Shown here: one piece after another, positions 1 through 7,003 of the stretch
Position numbering within the stretch: the first letter of the stretch is position 1
Layout of the letters: each line of letters opens with the position of its first letter
NCBI GenBank assembly: GCA_964630295.1
Contig: CAZVTU010000020.1
Coordinates: forward strand, 1 to 10,307
Length of the DNA: 10,307 nt
From: CAZVTU01 sp964630295
GTDB taxonomy: Bacteria; Patescibacteriota; Minisyncoccia; Minisyncoccales; RBG-13-42-11
Direction of reading: 5' to 3'
Made by a program: the position numbers and the translations under genes
Notes under the pieces: generated by a model
Database searches by the model: none
What the model saw: only the letters and a program-made list of their open reading frames with translations
Told to the model about the DNA's origin: nothing

Positions 1-125
1 TCTTCTTCTAAAGCTTGGCGCTCTTCTTGAGGAGTCATTTGAGCTAATGTTAAAGAAGATGGCATAACTAAAATCGCCACCAATAAGAATAAAGAAATAA
101 TTTTAGAGAAAAACTTAAAGTTCAT
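1..125 (-). CDS. Partial secreted or membrane-anchored protein of unknown function (5' end only)
   Basis: This is the first 41 codons of a gene that runs off the window. Its ATG overlaps the TGA stop of the L25 gene as ATGA, which fixes the start and suggests translational coupling. The product opens with a basic residue (MNFKFFSK), then a hydrophobic stretch at about residues 9-22, then a small-residue region ending LTLA-Q. This is a convincing signal peptide with likely cleavage after Ala28. What follows (TPQEERQALEE) is charged and helix-forming, like the start of a coiled coil. Secreted CPR proteins with this layout are often coiled-coil plus peptidase M23 murein hydrolases, but no catalytic domain lies inside the window, so that is only a guess. 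Upstream is a purine-rich run rather than a proper ribosome binding site. Confidence is good that it is a gene and low on function. Confidence 0.72.
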   Translation of the reverse strand, partial: MNFKFFSKIISLFLLVAILVMPSSLTLAQMTPQEERQALEE

Positions 126-787
126 TTAGTTTTTTCTTCTTCGTCACCCTCTACTTCTTCCTTTTCTTTTTCCTCTTCTTCTACTTTCTCTACCTCTTCA
201 ACTTTTTCCTCAACGGGTTTAGCTAATTCTTCTTCTACTTTCTCTGGTGGAGTAACTAAAGCAACGATTTCATCTGGCTCTCTAAGGATTTTTACTTCTT
301 TTGGGACGATTAGATCTTTAATTAAAATACTATCTTCAAAGGATTTTAATTTTTCGATATTGACTTCAATCTCATGGGGAAGGTCTTGAGGTAAAGCCTT
401 TACTTCCACTTCGTGAATATTCCTAACTAAGGTTCCGCCTAAATCTTTAACAGCTGGCGCTTCTCCTTCAAAAACCAAAGGAACGGTAACGGTAATTTCT
501 TCATCGAGTCGGGGTTGATAAAAATCAATATGAATTGGTTTCTGAGAAATAGCATTAATTTCCACAGCATGAATTAAAACTAAAAAATCTTTTTTCTCGA
601 TTTGAAGTTTAATCAAAGAACTTTCTCCTGCTACTTTATAAACCTTCTCAAACTCCTTTAAATCAACCTCTAAAGGAATATTTTCTATTTTTGGCCCATA
701 TAAGACTGCTGGGATTATTCCCTTTTTTCTGAGTTTTTTAACTTTTTTGCCTAAATCTTTTCTAATTTTAGCTTTTAAGGTTAACAT
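122..787 (-). CDS. rplY: Large ribosomal subunit protein bL25 (Ctc/TL5 form)
   Basis: This is the long Ctc/TL5-type bL25 that binds 5S rRNA at the central protuberance of the 50S subunit. Residues about 1-90 are the L25 beta-barrel domain, with the family pattern of a basic N-terminus, LRKKGIIPAVLYG near 19-31 and HIDFYQ at 86-91. Residues about 93-180 are the TL5 C-terminal beta domain (VPLVFEGEAPAVK; a late DSILIKDLIVP strand). The last 40 or so residues are an extremely Glu/Lys-rich tail, probably disordered and longer than in typical bL25. The ATG lies 9 nt after the aldolase stop with no evident Shine-Dalgarno, and its TGA overlaps the next start. A ribosomal protein at the end of a carbon-metabolism operon is unusual; it may couple translation capacity to central metabolism or simply reflect genome compaction. 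The family call is firm. Confidence 0.95.
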   Translation of the reverse strand: MLTLKAKIRKDLGKKVKKLRKKGIIPAVLYGPKIENIPLEVDLKEFEKVYKVAGESSLIKLQIEKKDFLVLIHAVEINAISQKPIHIDFYQPRLDEEITVTVPLVFEGEAPAVKDLGGTLVRNIHEVEVKALPQDLPHEIEVNIEKLKSFEDSILIKDLIVPKEVKILREPDEIVALVTPPEKVEEELAKPVEEKVEEVEKVEEEEKEKEEVEGDEEEKTK

Positions 788-796
788 AATTTTATT

Positions 797-1636
797 TTAG
801 ATTTTATTTACTGAACCGAACAATTTAATTTTTTCTTCGACCACTTCTTGAACGGCTTTAATTACCTCTGGCATATATTTATAAGGAGTAATTTCTTTTG
901 GTTTTTTCTTTAAAACTTTTCTTAGAGTATTTGTATAAGCTATTCGCAATTCCGTATTCACATTTATTTTAACTACTCCTAATTTTATAGCAGCTTTAAT
1001 ATCTTTTTTGGGTGTTCCTGAGCCACCATGTAAAACCAAAGGAATAATTTCCACTTTCTTTTTTATCTCTTCTAATCTCTTTAAATTCAAATTAGGATTA
1101 ATTCCCGAAATCCTAATTCCGTGTAAATTTCCGATAGCAACTGCTAAACTATCTACTTTTGTCCCTTCGACAAATTTTAAAGCATCTAAAGGGTCGGTTA
1201 AAACTTCCTTTCTATCTGAAACACTACCAATTACACCTACCTCTCCTTCAACCAAAATATTTTTTTTATGAGCATATCTTACTATTTTTTTTGTAATTTT
1301 AATATTTTCTTTAAGGGGTAACTTTGAGCCGTCAAAATGAACTGCGTCATAACCTGCATTAATCGCTTTTTTAATATAATTGAAAGATTTTCCGTGGTCA
1401 AGATTTAAAAAAATAGGAAGCCCTGTTTCTTTTCGATAACTTTCTACTAAAGCTACCGCTTGTGAAATTCCTATTGATTTGCTCTCTCTTTCTGAAGTCC
1501 CAACAATTATTGGAGATTTTTTTTCTTTGGCTGCCTGGATTATAGCTTTTAATATTTTTAGATTAGAAAAATTAAACTGACCAATTGCCCATTTCTCTTT
1601 TCTCGCTTTCTCCAAATAATATTTAAGGCTTTTCAT
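797..1636 (-). CDS. fba: Class II (zinc-dependent) fructose-bisphosphate aldolase
   Basis: It reversibly cleaves fructose 1,6-bisphosphate to dihydroxyacetone phosphate and glyceraldehyde 3-phosphate in the cytoplasm. The 279-residue TIM barrel carries the class II residues: Asp80-His81 (LDHG; catalytic acid and zinc ligand), Glu130/Glu132 in VEGEVG, His172 in GNLHG (zinc), His203 in VLHGGSG (zinc and phosphate loop), and INVNTE at 224-229. INVNTE resembles Bacillus-type FbaA more than the INVATE of tagatose-bisphosphate aldolases, which favours the fructose substrate, though KbaY/GatY-like activity is not excluded. The segment TSERES at 47-52 departs from the usual SEGAG-type segment. The ATG overlaps the kinase TGA as ATGA and has the only clear Shine-Dalgarno in the operon. 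The preceding sugar kinase could supply its substrate. Confidence 0.92.
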   Translation of the reverse strand: MKSLKYYLEKARKEKWAIGQFNFSNLKILKAIIQAAKEKKSPIIVGTSERESKSIGISQAVALVESYRKETGLPIFLNLDHGKSFNYIKKAINAGYDAVHFDGSKLPLKENIKITKKIVRYAHKKNILVEGEVGVIGSVSDRKEVLTDPLDALKFVEGTKVDSLAVAIGNLHGIRISGINPNLNLKRLEEIKKKVEIIPLVLHGGSGTPKKDIKAAIKLGVVKINVNTELRIAYTNTLRKVLKKKPKEITPYKYMPEVIKAVQEVVEEKIKLFGSVNKI

Positions 1637-2616
1637 AATTTTTCCTTTCTTACTTTTATCTTTTTAAATTTTTGATTTTTTTTAAGAATCCCTTCTTTAG
1701 CTCCCCATTTTCTCAGACAGAAAGCAGCGTTGGCAATTGCTAATTGAGTAGAAGTTATTATATCTCCTTTGTTTTTAATATACCCTGATAAAAATCCAGC
1801 CCCAAAAGCATCTCCAGCTCCAGTTTTATCTAAAACTTTTATTTTTAAAGGCAAGGCTGAATATAAAAATTTTCCCTCAGATATTAAAACTTTGCAATCA
1901 CTATTAGTTAGAATTAAAATGCCAGGAAAAAATTTCTTAATCTTCTTAATTAGTTCTTCTCCTTTTAAGGAAGAGTTTTTTACTAGGATTCGACCTTCTT
2001 CTTGATTGAGAATTAAAATATCAATCTTTTTCAAAAGAGGATATAAAATTTTGGGAGACATTTTTAATTGAGCAATACTTGGATTTGCCATTATTTTAAT
2101 CTTATTTCTTTTAGCAAAGTCTATTGTCTTCTTGAAAACCTCAATTAATTTCCCAGTAAGGGGTGCTAAATAAAACCATTCAGTATTTTTGATTTGAGAC
2201 CAGGAAATTTGGGAAGCATCCAAAATTTCCGAGGCTCCTCTATAAACCAAAATTGTTCTTTCTTGGGGAGTAGAAAAAATTACCGATAAATTAGTTGGTT
2301 TTTTGTCGGTCTTTAAAATGAATTTAGTTTCGATTCTTTTTTCTTTTAATTCTTTCAAAATAGTTTCTCCTTCCGGATCTTTGCCAATTGTGCCACAGAA
2401 AGCTACTTTAAATCCCTGAGCAGCGAAAGTAGCAGCTGTATTTGTTCCTCCGCCTCCGGAATGAAAATGAATATCTTTTATTTCAACCTTTAAACCAAAT
2501 GGTAATAAAATCTCTTTTTCAATATGGTCTTGTTTAAAATCACCAATAGGAAACTCTTTAGCTCTTAAAAAAATATCTCGGCTGGCTGACCCAAAAGTGA
2601 TAACATCGTACTTCAT
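1633..2616 (-). CDS. PfkB-family (ribokinase-like) carbohydrate kinase
   Basis: It transfers phosphate from a nucleotide to a sugar or nucleoside hydroxyl; the exact substrate cannot be read from sequence. The 327 residues fit a ribokinase fold. There is an N-terminal strand with DVITFGSASRDIF, the substrate-side glycine motif GGGGTN at 54-59, an NQEE motif (204-207) of the NxxE magnesium/phosphate type, and the second PfkB signature DKTGAGDAFGAGF at 263-275 with catalytic base Asp269 and the anion hole GAGD. An insert of about 20 residues before GGGGTN (roughly 26-50) is longer than in classical ribokinase. Position between Pps and aldolase, with ATGA overlaps on both sides, makes a minor-type 6-phosphofructokinase (E. 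coli PfkB-like) a reasonable inference. Ribokinase, fructokinase or nucleoside kinase are alternatives. Family call is strong; substrate is open. Confidence 0.9.
   Translation of the reverse strand: MKYDVITFGSASRDIFLRAKEFPIGDFKQDHIEKEILLPFGLKVEIKDIHFHSGGGGTNTAATFAAQGFKVAFCGTIGKDPEGETILKELKEKRIETKFILKTDKKPTNLSVIFSTPQERTILVYRGASEILDASQISWSQIKNTEWFYLAPLTGKLIEVFKKTIDFAKRNKIKIMANPSIAQLKMSPKILYPLLKKIDILILNQEEGRILVKNSSLKGEELIKKIKKFFPGILILTNSDCKVLISEGKFLYSALPLKIKVLDKTGAGDAFGAGFLSGYIKNKGDIITSTQLAIANAAFCLRKWGAKEGILKKNQKFKKIKVRKEKL
1643..1648 (-). promoter_or_regulatory. Shine-Dalgarno site for the aldolase gene
   Basis: AAAGGA on the minus strand lies 6 nt before the aldolase ATG, inside the 3' end of the kinase gene. 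It is the only well-formed ribosome binding site I can see in the window, where other starts rely on overlaps or short AT-rich gaps. It supports the ATG at 1636 and may allow aldolase to be translated more efficiently than its neighbours. Confidence 0.7.
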
Positions 2617-5003
2617 CTTTTTTCTTTTTTGGTAATTAATAAGGTTGTTTTAATAACTGTATCAGGATTCAAGGAAATTGATTCTATCCCTTCTTTGACT
2701 AAAAATTCAGCGAATTCAGGATAGTAACTAGGAGCTTCACCACAAATTCCAACATATTTTTTTCTTTTTTTACATTCTTGAATTACTTTGGCAATCATTT
2801 CTTTTACAGCTGGATTTCTCTCATCTCCCACTTTAGCAACCTGAGCTGAATCTCTATCTAAACCCAAAATAAGTTGGGTAAGGTCATTTGAGCCAATACT
2901 CATTCCATCGAAAATTTCTAAAAATTTATCAGCCAAAATAACATTAGAAGGAATTTCGCACATCACAATAACCTTTAAACCGTCTTTCCCTTTTTCTAAT
3001 CCCGCCTCTTTCATTATTTCTAATACTTTTTTTCCTTCTTCAATTGTTCGACAAAAAGGAACCATTGCCCAGATATTTTTTAAACCAAATTTTTCTCGAA
3101 CTTTTTTTAAAGCCTGGCACTCAAGTAAAAAGGCTTCTTTAAATTTGGGATCGTAATAACGAGCAGCTCCTCGCCAACCTAACATTGGATTTTCTTCTTT
3201 AGGCTCGAAGAGATTACCTCCTAATAATTGAGCATACTCATTTGATTTAAAATCAGAAAATCGAATAATTACTGGTTTTGGATAGAAAGCGGCTCCAATC
3301 TTTCCAATTCCTTCAGCTAACTTTTCAACAAAAAATTGAGTTTTATTTTTAAATCCAATAGTTAATCTGTTAATTTTTTTTCTTACTTCAAAGGGTAATC
3401 TTTTATAATTAATGAGGGCCAAAGGATGAATTTTAATATTGTTGGCAATGATAAATTCTTCCCGAGCTAATCCTACTCCGTCATTAGGAATAAACCTTAA
3501 ACCGAAAGCTTGATCTGGTTCTCCCAGATTCATCATTATCTTTACTTTTGGTTTTTTAAAGTTGGCAATGTTTATCTTTTTAATTTTAAAGGGGATAATT
3601 CCCTCATAAACCTTTCCTGTTTCTCCTTCGGCGCAACTTACAGTTACGGCTTTGCCAGTTTTTAAAACTTCAGTCGCTCGATTGGTTCCAACAATACAAG
3701 GAATTCCCAATTCCCGACTAACAATAGCTGCATGAGCGGTTCTGCCGCCTTTGTCAGTAACAATTGCTGCCGCTAACTTCATTGCCGGCACCCAATCAGG
3801 ATCGGTCATATCAGTTACTAAAACTTCTCCTTTTTTAAATTTCTTTATCCCTTCAACGTTCATTATTCGATTTACTTTTCCTTGGCCAATTTTATTCCCA
3901 ATACTTAATCCAGTTATCAATATTTTCTTTGCTTTTCTTTTATCTAAAATGTATTCTTCTAAAAAATTTACATCTCGTCTGCTTTGAACGGTTTCTGGCC
4001 TGGCTTGAACAATGTATAATTTCCCATCTCTACCGTCTTTCGCCCACTCTACATCCATAGATCTTTTATAATGGTCTTCTATTAAAATAGACCATTTGGC
4101 TAGGTTCAAAATTTCTTCATCAGTTAAAACAAATTTTTCTCTATCTTTTAATGGTACTTTAATGTTTTTGGTTGGCTTTTTAGGGTCTTTGTTATAGACC
4201 ATTTTAATTTGTTTTAACCCCAACCTTTTCTCTAAAATTGGCTGAAATCCTTTTTTTAAAGTTGTTTCAAAAACATAGTATTGGTCAGGTTCAACATTTC
4301 CCTTAACCACATTTTCTCCTAACCCATAGCTAGCATTTATCAAAACAACATCAGCAAAACCGCTTTCTGTATCGCAAGAAAACATCACTCCAGCTGCTCC
4401 TAAATCAGAACGAACCATTTTCTGTATTCCTACACTTAATGCGATTTTTAGATGGTCAAATTTCATTTCCTCTCGATAAACAATTGCTCGATCAGTAAAA
4501 AGTGAGGAAAAACATTTTTTGACTGCTTCTAAAAGTTGTTTTTCTCCTACTGTATTTAAAAAAGTTTCTTGCTGACCGGCAAAACTAGCTTGAGGTAAAT
4601 CTTCAGCAGTAGCTGAAGAACGTACCGCTACATCAACGTTATCTCTATTATATTTTCTTGATAACTTCTGGTAAGCATCAATTATTTCTTCTTTTAATTT
4701 TTTAGGTAATTCAGCCCTCAAAATTAAATCTCTTATCCTCTTCCCTCTCAGTTGAACATCTTTTATATTGGTGATTTTTATATCTTTGAGAATTATTTGA
4801 ATCTTTTTTCTTAAATCATTTTTATCTAAGAAATCAAAATAAGCTTCAGCAGTGGTAGCAAAACCATCGGGAATATTTATCCCCTTCGGCATCAAATAAT
4901 GAATCATTTCTCCCAGAGAAGCATTTTTTCCACCTACTAAAGGGACATCTTTTTTGGAGACCTCTTTAAACCAAAGAATGTATTTTTTATTTTTACTTGC
5001 CAT
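2613..5003 (-). CDS. ppsA: Phosphoenolpyruvate synthase (pyruvate, water dikinase)
   Basis: It interconverts pyruvate + ATP + water and PEP + AMP + phosphate through phosphohistidine intermediates. Numbering from the ATG gives 796 residues, close to E. coli PpsA (792). The ATP-grasp N-terminal domain starts with LWFKEVSKKDVPLVGGKNAS and contains VAVRSSATAEDLPQASFAGQ and VEWAKDGRDGKLYIVQARPE. The phosphohistidine swivelling domain has GGRTAHAAIVSRELGIPC with His424 as phosphate carrier. The C-terminal PEP-binding barrel has MVPFCRT, CEIPSNV, SIGSNDLTQL and ICGEAPS with catalytic Cys754. An in-frame TTG 30 nt upstream would add ten residues, but the family begins near KYILWF and the ATG has only an 11-nt overlap with acs, so I chose the ATG. 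Its TGA overlaps the kinase ATG. The direction in vivo is uncertain, since some organisms use Pps catabolically. Confidence 0.96.
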   Translation of the reverse strand: MASKNKKYILWFKEVSKKDVPLVGGKNASLGEMIHYLMPKGINIPDGFATTAEAYFDFLDKNDLRKKIQIILKDIKITNIKDVQLRGKRIRDLILRAELPKKLKEEIIDAYQKLSRKYNRDNVDVAVRSSATAEDLPQASFAGQQETFLNTVGEKQLLEAVKKCFSSLFTDRAIVYREEMKFDHLKIALSVGIQKMVRSDLGAAGVMFSCDTESGFADVVLINASYGLGENVVKGNVEPDQYYVFETTLKKGFQPILEKRLGLKQIKMVYNKDPKKPTKNIKVPLKDREKFVLTDEEILNLAKWSILIEDHYKRSMDVEWAKDGRDGKLYIVQARPETVQSRRDVNFLEEYILDKRKAKKILITGLSIGNKIGQGKVNRIMNVEGIKKFKKGEVLVTDMTDPDWVPAMKLAAAIVTDKGGRTAHAAIVSRELGIPCIVGTNRATEVLKTGKAVTVSCAEGETGKVYEGIIPFKIKKINIANFKKPKVKIMMNLGEPDQAFGLRFIPNDGVGLAREEFIIANNIKIHPLALINYKRLPFEVRKKINRLTIGFKNKTQFFVEKLAEGIGKIGAAFYPKPVIIRFSDFKSNEYAQLLGGNLFEPKEENPMLGWRGAARYYDPKFKEAFLLECQALKKVREKFGLKNIWAMVPFCRTIEEGKKVLEIMKEAGLEKGKDGLKVIVMCEIPSNVILADKFLEIFDGMSIGSNDLTQLILGLDRDSAQVAKVGDERNPAVKEMIAKVIQECKKRKKYVGICGEAPSYYPEFAEFLVKEGIESISLNPDTVIKTTLLITKKEKR

Positions 5004-6924
5004 TTTTGATAAGTGCTCTAATTTTTTCAACAATTTGAGGATTAGCTAAAGTAGAAAGGTCACCTAATTCTTCTTGGGTCCATAATTTTCTTAAAATTCG
5101 TCTCATAATTTTTCCAGAACGGGTTTTAGGTAAATCTTCAACTAAGTAAACTTCTTTTGGTAAGGCAATTGGTCCGATTTCTTTTTTAATTTGTCCAATC
5201 ACTTCTTTTTTCACCTCTTCAAGGGGTTTTTTACCTTTATAGACAACAAAGGCAACTGGTACCTCCCCTTTTATTTCATCTGGAATTCCCACGATAGCAC
5301 ATTCAGTAATATCTGGATGTAAATTAATGGCTTCTTCTAATTCTCCGGTGGTTAATCGATGACCGGCAACTTTAATTACATCATCTACCCTACCGACAAT
5401 TCTAATGAGACCGTTTTTATCTCTATAGGCACCATCTGAAGTAAAATAGATCTTCTTTCCGTATTGACTCCAATAAGTATCTAAATATTTCTTGGGATTT
5501 TTATAAACACCCCTTAATAAACTCGGAGCAAAAGGAGGAAGTAAAACTAAATTACCCTGTTTTCCTGGAGGACAAGATTTTCCTTTATCGTCCAAAATAT
5601 CAACTTTTATTCCTGGAAAAGGCAAACCGGTGAAAGCGGGTCTAAAAGGTCCAATTCCTGGCAAGGAAGTAATTAAAATCCCGCCGGTTTCTGTCTGCCA
5701 CCAGGTATCAACAATTGGACATCTTCCTTTCCCCACCTCTTTAAAGTACCATTGCCAGCTAGCTGCATCTATTGGCTCTCCTACTGAACCTAACAATCTT
5801 AGGGTTTTAAACTTATGCTTCCTTACTAAACCTGTTCCATATTTCTCAAACATTCTAATTGCGGTGGGAGCTGTATAAAATATTGTAACTTTATGTTTCT
5901 CAATAATTTGAGCCCATCTATCAGGGGTTGGCCAATCCGGCGCTCCCTCAAACATCAAGGTGGTAACTCCATTGAGTAAGGGAGAATAGATTGTGTAGGT
6001 ATGGCCGGTAATCCAGCCGGGGTCAGAAGTACACCAAAAAATATCTTTATCGTGAAAATCAAAAATCCATTTTCCGGTAAATTTTGCTTGAACCGTATAG
6101 CCACCGCAAGTATGGACACAGCCTTTTGGTTTTCCCGTACTTCCTGAAGTATAAAGAACAAATAAAATATCTTCCGAATCCATAACTCTAGCAGAACAAA
6201 AATCTTTTTCATTTTTAATCAAATCTTTATACCATAAATTTTTATTCTTTTGCCAAGGAATTTTATTCTTGGCTCGCTTAACTACAATTACTTTCTTTAC
6301 CTTGGTTTCCTTTATTCCCTCATCGGCATTTTCTTTTAAATTGATAACTTTTCCTCTTCTATAATAACCATCGGCAGTTATTAAAATTTTAGCTCCGGTA
6401 TCTTGCAATCTTACTTTCAAAGCCTGAGGACTGAAAGCTGAAAAAACAACTGTATGAACTGCTCCAATTCTGGCGCAAGCTAACATTGAAACTATTACCT
6501 CGGGAACCATTGGTAGATAAATTCCTACTCTATCTCCTTTTTCCACTCCCAATTTCTTTAACGCATTAGCAAATTTACAAGTTGCAGAGAACAGTTCTCT
6601 GTAAGTTAGGATTCTTGGTTTTTCCTCAATTGGTTCTGGTTCCCAAATTAAAGCTGTTTTATTTTTTATTCTTTCAAATCCCGCTTGATTTTTTTCGAAA
6701 ATATTGGTAGTAATATTTATTTTACCACCCAAAAGCCATTGAAAATACGGGGGCTTATGGAGAAATCCTTTCTTCCATTTTTGAAACCAAAAAAGCTCTT
6801 CAGCGAGTTTCTCCCAGAATTTTATTGGGTTTCTTATAGCTCTGCGGTAAATTTTTTTATCTTGTAACCACGCCCTTTTTTGGAATTGTTTAGCGGGAAA
6901 ATATAAATTACCCTTTTTGAACAT
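4993..6924 (-). CDS. acsA: AMP-forming acetyl-CoA synthetase (acyl-CoA synthetase, ANL superfamily)
   Basis: It activates acetate to acetyl-CoA through an acetyl-AMP intermediate, with ATP going to AMP and PPi. The 643 residues match family length (E. coli Acs 652). Visible elements are the N-terminal helix region (NPIKFWEKLAEELFWFQKW), the phosphate loop YTSGSTGKPKG at 258-268, DTWWQTETG at 406-414 whose Trp409 corresponds to the tryptophan limiting the acyl pocket to short acids, TSDGA at 495-499, the hinge GRVDDVIKVAGHR at 511-523, and PKTRSGKIMRR with catalytic Lys605. That lysine is the usual acetylation target for regulation of Acs. The hinge continues HRLTTGELEEA, resembling propionyl-CoA synthetases more than the HRLGTAEIE of classical Acs, so propionate use is possible. 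It is the first gene after a terminator and has its own promoter with essentially no leader. Confidence 0.93.
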   Translation of the reverse strand: MFKKGNLYFPAKQFQKRAWLQDKKIYRRAIRNPIKFWEKLAEELFWFQKWKKGFLHKPPYFQWLLGGKINITTNIFEKNQAGFERIKNKTALIWEPEPIEEKPRILTYRELFSATCKFANALKKLGVEKGDRVGIYLPMVPEVIVSMLACARIGAVHTVVFSAFSPQALKVRLQDTGAKILITADGYYRRGKVINLKENADEGIKETKVKKVIVVKRAKNKIPWQKNKNLWYKDLIKNEKDFCSARVMDSEDILFVLYTSGSTGKPKGCVHTCGGYTVQAKFTGKWIFDFHDKDIFWCTSDPGWITGHTYTIYSPLLNGVTTLMFEGAPDWPTPDRWAQIIEKHKVTIFYTAPTAIRMFEKYGTGLVRKHKFKTLRLLGSVGEPIDAASWQWYFKEVGKGRCPIVDTWWQTETGGILITSLPGIGPFRPAFTGLPFPGIKVDILDDKGKSCPPGKQGNLVLLPPFAPSLLRGVYKNPKKYLDTYWSQYGKKIYFTSDGAYRDKNGLIRIVGRVDDVIKVAGHRLTTGELEEAINLHPDITECAIVGIPDEIKGEVPVAFVVYKGKKPLEEVKKEVIGQIKKEIGPIALPKEVYLVEDLPKTRSGKIMRRILRKLWTQEELGDLSTLANPQIVEKIRALIKNGK

Positions 6925-6941
6925 ATTAAGATATTATAACA
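6924..6941 (-). promoter_or_regulatory. Extended -10 promoter driving the acs operon; predicts a leaderless mRNA
   Basis: On the minus strand the sequence TGTTATAAT (6933-6941) is a perfect TGnTATAAT extended -10. Only 8 nt (ATCTTAAT) separate TATAAT from the acs ATG, so initiation at the usual distance falls within a base or two of the start codon. No Shine-Dalgarno exists there. A -35 is not recognisable; the position 17 nt upstream is all T, part of the preceding terminator tract, which fits an extended -10 promoter. The start site itself is inferred. Confidence 0.7.
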
Positions 6942-6946
6942 CTATA

Positions 6947-6979
6947 ATAAAAAATAAAAAATCGGGTTTTGCCCGATTT
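6947..6979 (-). terminator. Intrinsic terminator after the GAPDH gene
   Basis: Read on the minus strand, AAATCGGG (6979-6972) and CCCGATTT (6966-6959) form a perfect 8-bp stem with a 5-nt CAAAA loop, followed by a T-rich tract (TTTTATTTTTTATT type). It starts 24 nt beyond the GAPDH stop. On the plus strand the hairpin lacks a strong T-run, so it should act only on minus-strand transcription. It separates the two transcription units, and its T tract merges into the acs promoter region. Confidence 0.9.
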
Positions 6980-7003
6980 AATATTTGCTAATAATTAGTT
7001 AAT

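Noticed and set aside
1008..1271. Plus-strand open frame opposite the aldolase gene
   Set aside because: It is wholly antisense to a well-supported enzyme gene, has no recognisable motif, and its Phe/Ser/Lys-rich composition is that of a shadow frame.
1769..2005. Plus-strand open frame opposite the PfkB kinase gene
   Set aside because: Antisense to conserved kinase motifs, with no domain or start signal of its own.
122..2616. Possible recoding of TGA as glycine (Gracilibacteria/SR1 code) at the gene junctions
   Set aside because: After each TGA the next conserved protein starts in a different frame at the overlapping ATG, and no TGA interrupts any gene, so TGA is a normal stop.
3751..3987. 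Plus-strand open frame opposite ppsA with a hydrophobic translation
   Set aside because: Shadow of the phosphohistidine domain region; hydrophobicity follows from the reverse complement of Lys/Asp/Glu-rich codons.
5004..5033. TTG-initiated ten-residue extension of ppsA
   Set aside because: It deepens the overlap with acs from 11 to 41 nt, has no ribosome binding site, and family members begin near the residues following the later ATG.
5630..6867. Plus-strand frames (5630-5878, 6685-6867) and a minus-strand frame (5955-6212) inside acs
   Set aside because: All overlap the continuous acs frame that carries its motifs across these positions; none has homologous features or an initiation site.
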